DNA of 64,000 nucleotides from RYN-230 sp963851025 (GCA_963851025.1 CAWKOA010000016.1:124001-188000); one strand, 5' to 3'; shown: positions 19,275-28,787, numbered from the stretch's first letter. The notes: generated by a model not told the origin, from the letters alone. Translations and numbers: made by a program.

Positions 19275-19565
19275 CAGCAGGGCGGGTCACCAGCCCGGCC
19301 ACCACCGGCGCGCCAGCGCCGCACGCCGGCGCCGGCACCGGGCCCGCGAAGCTAACGGCTGGGGACGCGCGGGCGGCACGTCAGCGGGCACCTGACCCCC
19401 TCGGCACGAGTCAGACTTGGGACGCTCGGACTGGGATCCACAGAGGAACTGCAGAAGAATATCGGGGCAACACGGGACATCCTGGCCTGGGGCCGCCCCC
19501 GCCGGCAACATTTACCGCCGATTCCGCTGATCGTCCCATCCCGTTTCGCGGTAGCCCGGCGGGCG
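19275..19565. other. Upstream region of efeO
   Basis: About 290 bases between the end of the amidohydrolase gene and efeO. It should hold the efeO promoter and perhaps the true efeO start. I looked for an IdeR/DmdR-type iron box and did not see a convincing one. No other gene is supported here. Confidence 0.4.
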
Positions 19566-21066
19566 TTACTGCCGTTCCCTGGACGCGAAGTACTCGCGCA
19601 GGTAGGGGTCCTGGATCTCGCGACGGGACGGCGCCACCACCGGATTCACCGTGAACCCGGCCCGGGCGGCGAGGTAGTCCCGTGACTCGTAGGCGAGCGC
19701 GCGCACCCGGCGCAGGTCCACCCCGACCAGTTCCCCGCACCACTTGCGGATCCGGCCGCCGATGAAGACCGTGTCCACGTTCCCGGGGCCGGCGCCCTGG
19801 ACCACCGTCCCGATGGCGTTGTTCAGCGGGAGGTTGTTGACGTCCTCGGCCCGGATGGCCACGACGTCGGCCTGCTTACCCGGCGTGAGCGTGCCGATCT
19901 GGTCACCGAGCCCGACATCGGCGGCCCCCCGGACCGTGGCGAATTCGAGCACGTCGCGGTGGCTGATGAAGGCGGGGGCCGACGCGTCCCCGCGATAACG
20001 GCGCTGGGTCGCGTGCATCCGCTGGGTGAGCAGGACGCAGCGCATCTGGGCGAACATGTCGCTGGACAGCGAGATCTCCACGTCGACGCTGAGGCTGGGC
20101 CGGACGCCGAAGTCCAGGGCCCGCTGGACCGGCGGGACACCGTCGGCCAGCCCGAGCTGCTGATCAGACGTGGGAGCCAGGGTGACATGCGCCCCGGAGT
20201 CCGCGATGCACCGCCAGGCCACGCCGGACATGTCCGTGCAGTGCACCAGGGTGACGTCGGGTCCGAGGGCGCCGTGGCGGCCGAGTTCCTCGACCTCGGC
20301 GGAGGAGGGCGGTCCCATCACCCCGTCGAAGGTGATGGCGATCCCGTGCTCCCGGGCGTAGCTCATCAGATCGGCGGCCGGCCGGCACGCGGCGCAGGTC
20401 TATCCCCATCCGCACGGTGGCCAGCGGGCTGGCCCCGCCGCAGTGCTCGCCGCGCAGCCGCAGCAGGTCCTCGGGGAACTGCCCGGCCCACTGCCCCGCG
20501 TTCGGCGGCGCGCTGACATGAACGGCCCGGGCACCGCTCTCGCGGTAGGCCTCGAACACCGCGTCAGAATGCTGGGGCGAGCGCGAGTTGTGCGAGAAGT
20601 CCAGGACGCAGGTGACGCCGGAGTCGATGGCCCCGAGCAGGCTGACCAGGTCCCCGGCGAACATGTCGGCGGGCCGGTAGTGCAGCGCCGTGCTGCCGTG
20701 GGTCATCGCGATGTACTCATCGATGTCCGCGTCACAGATCAGCCGCCGGAGCTGGTTCTGCCAGCAGTGCCGGTGGCCATCCACCAGCCCGGGCAGGACG
20801 ATCATGCCGGGCAGGTCAAGGACGAGGACATCGGGGCCCGCGGCCCGTGCGCCCAGGTCGGGGCCGACGGCCTCGATCACCGCCCCGTTGAGCAGGACGT
20901 CGCCGGCGGCGAGATCACCGATCTGCGGGTCCATGGTCAGCACGGTCGCGCCGCGCAGCAGCACGCGGCCGCGGCCGGCGGACTGCAGCAGCCGGTCCCG
21001 CAGGGCGGCCAGGGCACGTTCGTCCCGGTCGTGGTACGACCGGGGCGGAGCGGTCACGTCGCTCAT
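19566..21066 (-). CDS. Amidohydrolase of the AtzA/TrzN/deaminase family (frameshifted as read)
   Basis: Metal-dependent hydrolase of about 499 residues, probably a deaminase or dechlorinase of a heterocyclic ring. PGLVDGHRHCWQNQLRR contains the HxH metal ligands; VTLVHCTDMS supplies a further histidine, APTSDQQLG matches the NPxSN loop, and LSVDVEISLSSDMFAQMR the metal aspartate region. ATG 21066 overlaps the LacI stop as TGATG and follows AAAGGAG. The frame changes near 20372-20392 in a CCGGCCGGCC tract; removal of one base joins IDLRRVPA to ADLMSYAREHG. Translational coupling to the LacI repressor suggests it acts on the ligand imported by the ABC transporter across the divergent promoter. 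Substrate unknown. Confidence 0.75.
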
Positions 21067-22220
21067 CACGGCTCCTTTCGTGCGCGGGGAAACGCGGTCG
21101 AGTCCCGGATGATGATGCTGGGCGGCAGGGTCAGGGACACCGGGATCTGGCCCGGTGACTGGATGGCGGTGACCGCCATCTCCCCCACGAGCCGGCCAAG
21201 TTCCTGGCCGTGCAGCCGGACCGTGGTCAGCGGCGGCGACACCCGGTCCACGTGCGGCGAGTCGTTGTAACCCATCACGGACACGTCACCCGGGCAGCGC
21301 AAGCCCGCTTCGGCCAGCGCGTCGAGCGTCCCCAGGGCCATCAGGTCGTTGTGCGCGAAGATCGCCGTCGGCAGCTCACCCGGCTGGCCGAGCAGCATCC
21401 GGGCCAGCCGGCGGCCTTCGTCGAGGTCCGGCTTGGACGCCACGTCGGGCAGGTCAACCTCGGTGACCCCGGCCGCGGCCACCGATTCCGAGAAGCCGCG
21501 GCCCCGGTCCGCGAACGAGCTGACGTCAGCGGGCCCGCGCAGCTGGGCGACCCGCCGGTGCCCGAGCTCCAGCAGGTGCTCCGCGGCCAGGCTGCCGCCC
21601 CGCCGGTGATCGTGCGTGCAGGAGGGCAGGCCGGTCTGCGGCACGTTGCGGTCGAACAGGAGCAGCGGAACGCGCCGGCTGGCGACTTCCATCAGGATCG
21701 GCGCGTTCCCCAGCCGGGCCGCGCCGACCACGACCGCGTCCACCCGGCGCTCCAGGACGTGATTGAGCACGCGGGACAGCCGGGCCGGATCGTCCTGGGT
21801 TTCGGTGATGAGCGGCATCAGGTTCGCCTCGTCCAGCCGGTTGGCCAGGCCGCGGAGCACCGGGGAGATGAACGGGTTACCGAGATCAGCCACGATGACC
21901 CCGACGGTGTGGGTCCGGCCGCGCTTGAGCCCGGAGGCCCCCATGTGCCGCCGGTAGCCCATTTCGAGGGCGACGGTTTCCACATGCCGGCGGGTGCTGG
22001 CGCCGACCCGCCACGCCTTGGCCGGGTCCAGGGCGCGGGACACGGTCGAGTAGTGCACACCGGCGACCCGGGCCACATCCTCGAGCGTCACCGGGCCCTG
22101 GTCAGCGCCGTCGGCCGGCGGCTCGGGCGGCACCGGGCGGCCCGGCGCGGGGCGCCGCGATCCGGCCGCCGGCGCCTGCTGCCGGCGGCCGCCTGCCTGG
22201 GGTCCCGATGGCGCGCTCAT
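21066..22220 (-). CDS. LacI-family transcriptional repressor
   Basis: A 384-residue regulator. After an unusual 40-residue Pro/Gly/Ala-rich head comes the LacI helix-turn-helix VTLEDVARVAGVHYSTVSRAL (about residues 44-64), the hinge region LKRGRTHTVGVIVADLGNPF and a periplasmic-binding-protein-like effector domain (to about residue 380; YNDSPHVDRVSPPLTTVR is the typical late motif). ATG 22220 has a GGGG-containing site just upstream. It is divergent from the ABC transporter operon and presumably represses it and itself through the palindromes at 22309 and 22449. The effector should be the transported compound or a derivative. Confidence 0.88.
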   Translation of the reverse strand: MSAPSGPQAGGRRQQAPAAGSRRPAPGRPVPPEPPADGADQGPVTLEDVARVAGVHYSTVSRALDPAKAWRVGASTRRHVETVALEMGYRRHMGASGLKRGRTHTVGVIVADLGNPFISPVLRGLANRLDEANLMPLITETQDDPARLSRVLNHVLERRVDAVVVGAARLGNAPILMEVASRRVPLLLFDRNVPQTGLPSCTHDHRRGGSLAAEHLLELGHRRVAQLRGPADVSSFADRGRGFSESVAAAGVTEVDLPDVASKPDLDEGRRLARMLLGQPGELPTAIFAHNDLMALGTLDALAEAGLRCPGDVSVMGYNDSPHVDRVSPPLTTVRLHGQELGRLVGEMAVTAIQSPGQIPVSLTLPPSIIIRDSTAFPRARKEP

Positions 22221-22308
22221 AGTCCCCTGTCACCGCGTGGCCCGGCCTGCGCGGAGCGGGCCGCCGGCCATGCGCATGTCATACCAGGAATGACGATCCC
22301 CCGCTCTC

Positions 22309-22322
22309 GGCAAGCGTTTGCC
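22309..22322. promoter_or_regulatory. LacI-type operator O1
   Basis: GGCAAGCGTTTGCC is palindromic except for one base pair and has the central CG step typical of LacI/GalR operators. It lies about 90 bp upstream of the repressor start, suitable for autoregulation. Confidence 0.65.
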
Positions 22323-22448
22323 ACTGGGTTCATTTCCATGTAGCCGGTCCGGCGCGTCCACTACCCCGCCTTACCTGGGCAATCCGGGTGCTTGTTCTCG
22401 CTGCCGCGTCGGCAGCAGACCGTCAGCGTAACGTAGCGGTAACACTCA

Positions 22449-22464
22449 TGGCAAACGTTTGACA
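22449..22464. promoter_or_regulatory. LacI-type operator O2
   Basis: TGGCAAACGTTTGACA contains the perfect palindrome CAAACGTTTG and is symmetric over 16 bases with one mismatched pair. Its right half is the -35 box of the transporter promoter, so bound repressor would block RNA polymerase. Confidence 0.8.
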
Positions 22465-22488
22465 TACCTGGATTTGCGGATCTAGATT
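22459..22488 (+). promoter_or_regulatory. Housekeeping-type promoter of the ABC operon
   Basis: TTGACA (22459-22464), an 18-bp spacer and TAGATT (22483-22488) fit the primary sigma-factor consensus well. Transcription would start near 22495, about 160 bases before the ATPase start codon. Confidence 0.7.
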
Positions 22489-22657
22489 CCCGGCATACGG
22501 CCCCGCCGCGGGGCCGTAACCAGGGAGAACAGACCTTCACCTGGACCAGCCGCGTGCCCTGGCTACCCGCCGGGCGCGCCGCGAGGCGTGCCTGACCGGC
22601 ACGCGCCCCGGCCGGCACGAGGAACCGTCTGCCCCAACGGCATCGGATGGAGGCCCG

Positions 22658-24235
22658 GTGACAGAGGCATCCGACGCTCACCACCACGACCCAGGCCCGC
22701 CGCCCGCCCCGGACGAGGGGGAACCAGGCGGCATCGTGCTGGCCCTGCGCGGCGTCCGGAAGGTCTACGGCGCCACGGTCGCCGTCCAGGAGCTGACGGT
22801 GGCCCTGGCCCCGGCCCAGGTGCACGCGCTGGTCGGGGAGAACGGGGCGGGCAAGAGCACCGCCGCCCAGGTCGCGGCGGGCGTGATACGCCCCACCGCC
22901 GGTCATGTCGAGTTCGGCGGCCGCGAGGTCACGTTCGGCTCTGCCCGCGACGCCGAGGCCCTGGGCGTCGTGCTGATCCCGCAGGAGCTCCAGCTCTACG
23001 AGTCGCTCAGCGTCGCCGAGAACATGTACGTGGGCCGGCCGCGGCCCCGGGGCCGCGGCCGGCTGGTCGCGGGCCACACGATGCGCAAGCGCGCCGCCGA
23101 GCAGCTGGCCCGGCTGGGCGTGACCATCGACCCGGCCAGCCAGGTGCAGCAGCTCACCCACGGGAACCGCCAGCTGGTCGCGATCGGGCGGGCGCTGATG
23201 CTGGATGCCCGGGTCCTGATCATGGATGAGCCCACCGCCTCGCTGGACGAATGGGAAGCCCAGCGGCTGCTGGGCGTGGTGTCGGTGCTGCGCTCGTCCG
23301 GCGTCGCCGTGCTCTACGTCTCGCACCGGCTCCCGGAGATCCTGCAGATCGCGGACGTGGTCTCGGTGATGCGGGACGGCCGGCTGGTACGAAGCGGGCC
23401 GTGCCGGGACTTCGACGAGGCGGGCCTGGTCACCAGCATGCTGGGCCGGCCGCTGGTCCGGCACGCGGGACGCCGCACCTCGGCCCGGGACGAGGTCGCG
23501 TTCGAGTCCGCCGGGCTGGCCCGGGCCGGCGTGTTCGGGCCGGTCGACCTCACCATCCGCCGCGGCGAGATCGTCGGCATGGCCGGCCTGATCGGCTCGG
23601 GCCGCAGCGAGTTCGCCCAGACCGTCATCGGCCGGGACAAGCTCACCAGCGGGCAGCTCACGGTAGCCGGACGCCCGGTCAGCATCCGCAGCGTGCGGCA
23701 GGCGGTCCAGCGCGGCGTGGGCTATGTGCCCGAGGAACGGCAGGCGCAGGGGCTGTTCCTCGCCCTCAGCAGCAAGAGCAACGTTTCCATGGCCGCACTG
23801 GACCGGATCCAGTCCTGGGGGGTGGTGTCGCCCCGGCGGGAGGGCCGCTACGTCCGCGACGCCCTGGCCCGGCTGTCCGTCAAGGGCGACATCAACGCCC
23901 CGGTCAGCACGCTGTCCGGCGGCACCCAGCAGAAGGTCCTGCTGGGCCGGTGGCTGGCGCTGCAGCCGAGCGTGCTCATCCTCGACGAGCCGACCCGCGG
24001 CATCGACGTGGGCACGCGGTTCGAGATCTACAAGATCATCGAGCAGCTCACCGAGTCCGGGGTGGCCATCCTGCTGATCTCCTCCGACATGCAGGAACTG
24101 CTGGCGATGTCGGACCGGGTGGTGGTGATGCGGGCCGGGCAGCTGGTGGGCGAGTTTTCCGGGGATGGCCTGACCGAGATGAACATCGGCGCGGCCGCGC
24201 TGGGCGCCGAGGCCGGTCACGGCGGGTCGCGGTGA
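22658..24235 (+). CDS. Sugar-type ABC transporter, tandem ATPase subunit
   Basis: Ribose/xylose-class (CUT2) energising subunit with two nucleotide-binding domains in 525 residues. The first has Walker A GENGAGKST, a degenerate signature (LTHGNRQLVAIGRAL) and Walker B LIMDEPTASLDE; the second has the weak Walker A GLIGSGRSEF normal for this family, LSGGTQQKVLLGRWLA and LILDEPTRGIDVG. GTG 22658 follows GGATGGAGG. First gene of the LacI-controlled operon; the next start overlaps its stop. CUT2 systems import pentoses, but also other small polar compounds such as autoinducer-2 and nucleosides, so the substrate is open. Confidence 0.9.
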   Translation: MTEASDAHHHDPGPPPAPDEGEPGGIVLALRGVRKVYGATVAVQELTVALAPAQVHALVGENGAGKSTAAQVAAGVIRPTAGHVEFGGREVTFGSARDAEALGVVLIPQELQLYESLSVAENMYVGRPRPRGRGRLVAGHTMRKRAAEQLARLGVTIDPASQVQQLTHGNRQLVAIGRALMLDARVLIMDEPTASLDEWEAQRLLGVVSVLRSSGVAVLYVSHRLPEILQIADVVSVMRDGRLVRSGPCRDFDEAGLVTSMLGRPLVRHAGRRTSARDEVAFESAGLARAGVFGPVDLTIRRGEIVGMAGLIGSGRSEFAQTVIGRDKLTSGQLTVAGRPVSIRSVRQAVQRGVGYVPEERQAQGLFLALSSKSNVSMAALDRIQSWGVVSPRREGRYVRDALARLSVKGDINAPVSTLSGGTQQKVLLGRWLALQPSVLILDEPTRGIDVGTRFEIYKIIEQLTESGVAILLISSDMQELLAMSDRVVVMRAGQLVGEFSGDGLTEMNIGAAALGAEAGHGGSR

Positions 24236-25224
24236 GCGGCATGACCGCGGCCCGGGCGGTGCCCGCCGGGCGGCGGATCCGGGCCGGCTTCCTGCTCTCC
24301 CACCCGGACGCGACCGTGGTGGCCACCCTGGTCGTCTGCGGTGTCCTGTTCGGCGTGTTCGCCAGCGGCTTCGCCTCGGTGGACAACATCAGGAGCATCG
24401 TCATCTCGGCTGCGGTGATCGCCTGCATCGCGCTCGGCGAGAACCTGGTCATCCTGGCCGGCGAGATCGACGTGTCGGTCGGCTCCATCCTGGCCCTGGC
24501 CGGGTTCGCGGCCGGGCCGGTGGCCGTGGCCACCGACAACCTGTGGCTGACCCTGGCCGTGGCGGTGCCGGTGGGCTGCGCGGCGGGCGTCATCAACGGG
24601 CTGATCGTGGCCTGGACGCCGGTGCCCTCCATCGTGGCCACCCTGGGCACCCTCTACGTCTACCAGGGCATCGCGCTGCTGCTGTCCGGGAGCCACAACG
24701 TGGTCTCCGTGCCCGCCTCGGCCAGTGTCCTGGGCCAGGGCTCGGTGCTGGGCATGCCGGCCAGCGCCCTGGTGGTGCTCGGTGCCTTCGCGGTCATCAC
24801 CCTGTGGCGGCGCAACACCGACACGGGCCGCGACCTGATCGCGGTCGGGGCGAACCGCCGGGCGGCGCAGACCATGGGCGTGCGGGTCCGCCGGGAACTG
24901 ATCGTCGCGTTCACCCTGGCCGGGACGCTGGCCGGGCTGGCGGCGGTGATGTACCTGGGCGAGGTCGGCGGCATGGAGACGTCGGTCATCGGCACCAATA
25001 CCGTCCTGCAGGTCATCGCGGCCTGCGCCATCGGCGGTACCAGCATCCAGGGCGGCCGCGGCACGGACCTGGCCCCGCTGACCGGCGCGCTGCTCATCGG
25101 GGTGATCACCAGCGGCGTGGTGGTGCTCGGCGTCGCGGGTGTCTGGTTCCAGTTCGTCTACGGCGCCCTGATCCTGCTCGCCGTGGCCCGCGACCGGCTC
25201 TGGCAGAGCAGGAAGGTGAGCTGA
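24232..25224 (+). CDS. Sugar-type ABC transporter permease 1
   Basis: RbsC-like membrane permease of 330 residues with about nine to ten hydrophobic segments. The family signature ALGENLVILAGEIDVSVGSILAL lies near residue 75, and the later loop IAACAIGGTSIQGGRGT contacts the ATPase. GTG 24232 overlaps the ATPase stop as GTGA; an ATG three codons later is possible. It pairs with permease 2 downstream as a heterodimer, which is a common arrangement in actinobacterial CUT2 operons. Confidence 0.88.
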   Translation: MSGMTAARAVPAGRRIRAGFLLSHPDATVVATLVVCGVLFGVFASGFASVDNIRSIVISAAVIACIALGENLVILAGEIDVSVGSILALAGFAAGPVAVATDNLWLTLAVAVPVGCAAGVINGLIVAWTPVPSIVATLGTLYVYQGIALLLSGSHNVVSVPASASVLGQGSVLGMPASALVVLGAFAVITLWRRNTDTGRDLIAVGANRRAAQTMGVRVRRELIVAFTLAGTLAGLAAVMYLGEVGGMETSVIGTNTVLQVIAACAIGGTSIQGGRGTDLAPLTGALLIGVITSGVVVLGVAGVWFQFVYGALILLAVARDRLWQSRKVS

Positions 25225-25226
25225 TC

Positions 25227-26252
25227 ATGCGACTGGTCCCCGCGGTCCGGGCGGAGACGGCGGCGAAGGTCGGCGGGCTGGCCCTGCTGCTCGTGGTCGA
25301 GCTCGCGGTCTTCACCGTGCTGTCCCCGGACTTCCTGACCTCCTCCAACCTGTTCAACGTCATGGCGCTGGACACCGAGAACGGCATCATCGCGCTCGGC
25401 ATGGCCATCGTGATCGCCTCGGGCGGCATCGACCTGTCGGTGGGCTCGATCCTGGCCCTGTCCACGGTGACCATGGGCTACGCCGTGCAGCACGGCCAGC
25501 CGGTGGCCGTGGCCGCGGTCGTCTGCCTGCTGACCGGCCTGATCTGCGGGCTCATCAACGGCGTCCTGGTGGTGGTGCTGCGGCTGCACCCGCTGCTGGT
25601 GACGCTGGGCACCCTGGCCCTCTACCGTGGCCTGGCCCTGGGCATCTCCAACGGCAACGGGTTCTCGGGCTTCCCGGTCTCCTTCGAGTACTTCGGCCAG
25701 ACCTACATCGGCCCGGTGCCCGCCCAGGTCGTGGCCTGGCTGGTGCTCGCGGTCGCCGTGTACGCGGTGGTGAACCTGACCCCGGCGGGCCGCCGCCTGC
25801 TCGCGGTCGGGATCAACGAGCTGGCCGCGTCGTTCGCCGGGATCCGGGTTGGCGCCGTCCGGCTGGCCGTCTACGGCAGCAGCGGGCTGCTCACCGGGAT
25901 CGCCGGCCTCATCTACGCCTCGCGCGTGTTCAGCGACCGCGGCGACTCGGGTGCCGGCCTCGAGCTCCTGGCCATCGCGGCCGTCGTGGTCGGCGGGGCA
26001 AGCATCCGGGGCGGCGAGATATCCGTGGCCCGCACGACCCTGGCCGTCATCGTCATCGGGGTCATCCCCGACGGCCTCCAGCTGGCCGGCATCGATACCA
26101 GCTGGCAATACGTGACCATCGGCGTCGTCATGGTCACCGCGATCGTCATCAACGAACTGTTCGCCCGCCGCGCCTCAGCCCTGTGGAGCCGGGCGCCATG
26201 GCGAAGAACTGAAATGGAGGACGCATGGAAAGACTCAGCTGGGGTCGCGTGA
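25227..26252 (+). CDS. Sugar-type ABC transporter permease 2
   Basis: Second RbsC-like permease, 341 residues, with the signature ALGMAIVIASGGIDLSVGSIL and the loop IAAVVVGGASIRGG. ATG 25227 begins two bases after the first permease stop. Its hydrophilic tail (about RTEMEDAWKDSAGVA) overlaps the start of the binding-protein gene by 28 bases; the ribosome site TGGAGG of that gene lies inside this coding sequence. The tail may therefore be a fortuitous extension, but no earlier stop is present in frame. Confidence 0.88.
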   Translation: MRLVPAVRAETAAKVGGLALLLVVELAVFTVLSPDFLTSSNLFNVMALDTENGIIALGMAIVIASGGIDLSVGSILALSTVTMGYAVQHGQPVAVAAVVCLLTGLICGLINGVLVVVLRLHPLLVTLGTLALYRGLALGISNGNGFSGFPVSFEYFGQTYIGPVPAQVVAWLVLAVAVYAVVNLTPAGRRLLAVGINELAASFAGIRVGAVRLAVYGSSGLLTGIAGLIYASRVFSDRGDSGAGLELLAIAAVVVGGASIRGGEISVARTTLAVIVIGVIPDGLQLAGIDTSWQYVTIGVVMVTAIVINELFARRASALWSRAPWRRTEMEDAWKDSAGVA

Positions 26253-27263
26253 CCTGGCGGAAGACCGCCGTCAGCCTCGCGCTCCTGCTTCCCGTCACGC
26301 TGGCCGCGTGCAGCACCGGAACCGGCGGCTCATCAGCCTCCGCGTCCAGCAAGAAATCCAAGGTCATCGTGCTGATCCCGAAGCAGACCAGTGACCCCTT
26401 CTTCACCAACGCCGAGCAGGGCGCCAAGCAGGCCGCCGCGAAGCTCGGGTACACGATCGATTACGTGGGGCCGACCACGGCGGATGCGGCCGGGCAGGTG
26501 ACCACGATCGAGAACGCGATCCGGCAGCACCCGGCGGGCATCACGATCTCCGGCGACGACCCGAACGCGGTGGCGCCCGGCCCTGAAGCAGGCGATGAAG
26601 GCCGGCATCGTGGTGTCCTCCTACAACGCCGACGTGGCGCCGTCCGCGCGCCAGTTCTTCATCAGCCAGGCGAGCAACACGGCCATCGCCAAGGCCATCG
26701 TGGACACCATGGCCCAGCAGACCGGCGGCAAGGGCAATTTCCTGCTGGTCAGCTCGACTTCGACGGCGGCCAACCAGAACACCTGGATCGCCTACATGCG
26801 CAAGTACATCCCGACGAAGTACCCGCACATGCACATCGCCGAGGTCATCCCGGGCAACGACGACCCCGCGACCGTGCTGAGCGTCACCAGCAGCTACCTG
26901 TCGGCCCACAAATCCACGACCACCGGCGTGTGGGTGATCGGCGGCGGGATGTCCGGGGCCATCAAGGCGGAGCAGCAGCAGGGCATCAACCCGCATTCCA
27001 TCCCGGTGGCCGGGCTGTGCATCCCCAGTGACGTGAAGGTCAACGTGAACTCGGGCCTGATCAAGAACTGCCTGCTGTGGAGCCCGGCGGATACCGCCTA
27101 CGCGGACGTGTACGCCATCAACGCGGCCATCAAGGGCAAGCTGCCCGCCAACGGCACGCTCCAGGCCGGCCGGCTCGGCACGCTCACGGTCACCGATCAC
27201 ACCGTCAACGTGGGCAATCCGCTCATCTTCACCAAGGCCAACATCAACAACTACGACTTCTGA
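26225..27263 (+). CDS. Substrate-binding lipoprotein of sugar-type ABC transporter (frameshifted as read)
   Basis: RbsB/peripla_BP_4-like binding protein of about 345 residues. The signal peptide ends in the lipobox LAAC (VTLAACSTGTG), followed by a Ser/Ala linker and KVIVLIPKQTSDPFFTNAEQGAKQAA, the first strand-helix of the fold. The C-terminal lobe has TGVWVIGGGMSGAIKA and ends NYDF. The frame breaks in CCC at 26576-26578: with CC it reads NAVAPALKQAMKAGIVVSSYN without interruption, exactly the family pattern. It is thus almost certainly intact in the organism. ATG 26225 follows TGGAGG. The cysteines in AGLCIP and KNCLL are conserved only locally as far as I know. Confidence 0.87.
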
Positions 27264-27271
27264 TCCCGCCT

Positions 27272-27294
27272 GGCCCGGGCCCTGCGCCCGGGCC
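27272..27294. terminator. Intercistronic hairpin after the binding-protein gene
   Basis: Perfect 9-bp GC stem (GGCCCGGGC / GCCCGGGCC) with a five-base loop, nine bases after the stop. It may partially terminate transcription or protect the 3' end of the transporter mRNA, setting binding protein above the cupin and dehydrogenase. Confidence 0.65.
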
Positions 27295-27348
27295 GGCGGC
27301 CCCGGGCCATCCGGCCGCCTTCCCCATCAGGAAACTGGAGGATAACCG

Positions 27349-27768
27349 TTGGAACGTCCAATCGTGGACACGCATCCGCAGAAGATCCGGGTCACCGACG
27401 TGCCCCCCGCAGACGAGCACCGCGAGGAGGACGGCTGGATGAACATGGCCGTCCAGTGGGTGATCACGCGGGCCCGCGGCGGCGCGGAGAAGACCGTGTT
27501 CGGCATCACCACCTTCCCGCCCGGTGGCCGGCACGACATCCACCGGCACCCGCACGCCGAGGAGGTCGAGTACCTGATCGAGGGGACCGGGATCGCCCGC
27601 GTCGGGGACACCGACGTGCGGATGGAACCGGGTGACGTGGTGGTGGCCCGCGCCGGGGAGGCGCACGGGTTCTGGAACACCTCCGACACCGAGCGGGCCG
27701 TCCTGATCTGGTGCTACGGCGGCGCGGCCAGCCTGGAGGAGGCAGGCTACATCTATGAACCAGACTGA
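27349..27768 (+). CDS. Small cupin-domain protein
   Basis: A single-domain cupin of 139 residues. Cupin motif 1 is HDIHRHPHAEEVEYLIEGTG (two to three histidines and a glutamate as metal ligands) and motif 2 is PGDVVVARAGEAHGFWN. TTG 27349 lies seven bases after GGAGG, a clear ribosome site; no ATG or GTG is better placed. Small cupins of this type act as sugar or keto-acid isomerases, dioxygenases or ligand sensors. It overlaps the dehydrogenase start by 14 bases and sits in the LacI-controlled operon, so it probably modifies or senses the imported compound. Confidence 0.8.
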   Translation: MERPIVDTHPQKIRVTDVPPADEHREEDGWMNMAVQWVITRARGGAEKTVFGITTFPPGGRHDIHRHPHAEEVEYLIEGTGIARVGDTDVRMEPGDVVVARAGEAHGFWNTSDTERAVLIWCYGGAASLEEAGYIYEPD

Positions 27769-28660
27769 CCGGCGGGTGAGCTGGCTGGGCGCGGGCCGGA
27801 TGGGCGAGGCGATGGCCGGGCGCCTGCTCGCCGCGGGAGCCGGCGTGCACGTGTGGAACCGGACCCCGGGCAAGCTCGCGGGCCTGCTGGCCCAGGGCGC
27901 CACCCTGCTGGCCTCCCCCGCGCTCAGCGAGGCCCCGGTCGCGTTCAGCATGGTCCTCAACGACGAGGCGCTGGACCGGCTGTGGCAGGCCGGCGACGGG
28001 ATCCTGGCCGGCGCCCGGCCGCCGGGCGTCTGGGTGGACTGCTCCACCGTGTCGCCCGCGGCCTCGCAGCGGGCGGCCGACGCGGCCGCAGCGCGGGGCA
28101 CCGCCTTCGTCTGCGCCCCGGTCAGCGGCAACCCGTCCGTCGTCCGGTCCGGGAACCTGATCTTCGCCGTGTCCGGGCCGCCGGCGGCGGTGGCCGAGGT
28201 CTCGCCGCTGCTGCGCGACATCGGGCGCGGCGTCCACGTGGCCGGCGGGGCGCACGAGGCCCGGGTGGTCAAGCTGTGCACCAACCTGGTGCTCGCGGTG
28301 CTGACCCAGGCCCTGGCCGAGGCGCTGGTCCTCGGCCAGAGTCACGGGGTACGCCGGGGTGCCCTGATGGAGTTCATCAACGACAGCGCGATCGGCTCCC
28401 CGTTCACCCGGTACAAGACGGACGCCTTCGTCGGGCTGGACCTGGAGCCGGCGTTCACGCCCGAGGGCCAGCGCAAGGACCTCAGGCTCGCGCTCCAGCT
28501 GGGCGCGGAGCGCGAGGTGCCGATGGCTGTCTCGTCCGCGACCGAGGTGGCGTTCAGCCGGCTGGTGGCCTCGGGCCTGGGCGAGGGCCTCGACTTCGCC
28601 TCGCTCATCCTGCTGGCCGCGCAGGACGCCGGGATGGAGATCGAGCCGGAACAGGGCTGA
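27755..28660 (+). CDS. NAD(P)-dependent beta-hydroxyacid dehydrogenase
   Basis: 3-hydroxyisobutyrate/tartronate-semialdehyde-reductase-like enzyme, 301 residues. The Rossmann motif WLGAGRMGEAMAGRL is at the N-terminus; the substrate-binding block is VDCSTVSPAAS, followed by CAPVSGNPSVVRSGNL and the region with the catalytic lysine, VVKLCTNLVLAV. C-terminal helices contain EGQRKDLRLAL, the second conserved substrate region. It oxidises a beta-hydroxy acid or reduces the matching semialdehyde. Last gene of the LacI-controlled operon, coupled to the cupin by overlap. Confidence 0.85.
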   Translation: MNQTDRRVSWLGAGRMGEAMAGRLLAAGAGVHVWNRTPGKLAGLLAQGATLLASPALSEAPVAFSMVLNDEALDRLWQAGDGILAGARPPGVWVDCSTVSPAASQRAADAAAARGTAFVCAPVSGNPSVVRSGNLIFAVSGPPAAVAEVSPLLRDIGRGVHVAGGAHEARVVKLCTNLVLAVLTQALAEALVLGQSHGVRRGALMEFINDSAIGSPFTRYKTDAFVGLDLEPAFTPEGQRKDLRLALQLGAEREVPMAVSSATEVAFSRLVASGLGEGLDFASLILLAAQDAGMEIEPEQG

Positions 28661-28787
28661 GGGGCCGGGCAGCGGCCGGAGGTACCCCGCGGCGGTACCG
28701 GGGCGGCCGGGCCGGGAATATGCTCAGCAGCTAGCCGCCACTGGGCGGCGGCACGCCCACGCCGCGATCACGCAGGAGGCGTTCCCG

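Larger units (their letters stand above)
22221..22657. promoter_or_regulatory. Divergent control region of the LacI locus
   Basis: A 437-bp non-coding region between the LacI gene and the ABC operon. It is locally less G+C-rich around 22300-22490. It contains two LacI-type palindromes centred 141 bp apart, a spacing compatible with looping by a tetramer, and one clear promoter for the rightward operon. The leftward promoter could not be assigned. The last 150 bases up to GGATGGAGG (22645-22653) would form a long 5' leader for the ATPase mRNA. Confidence 0.7.
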
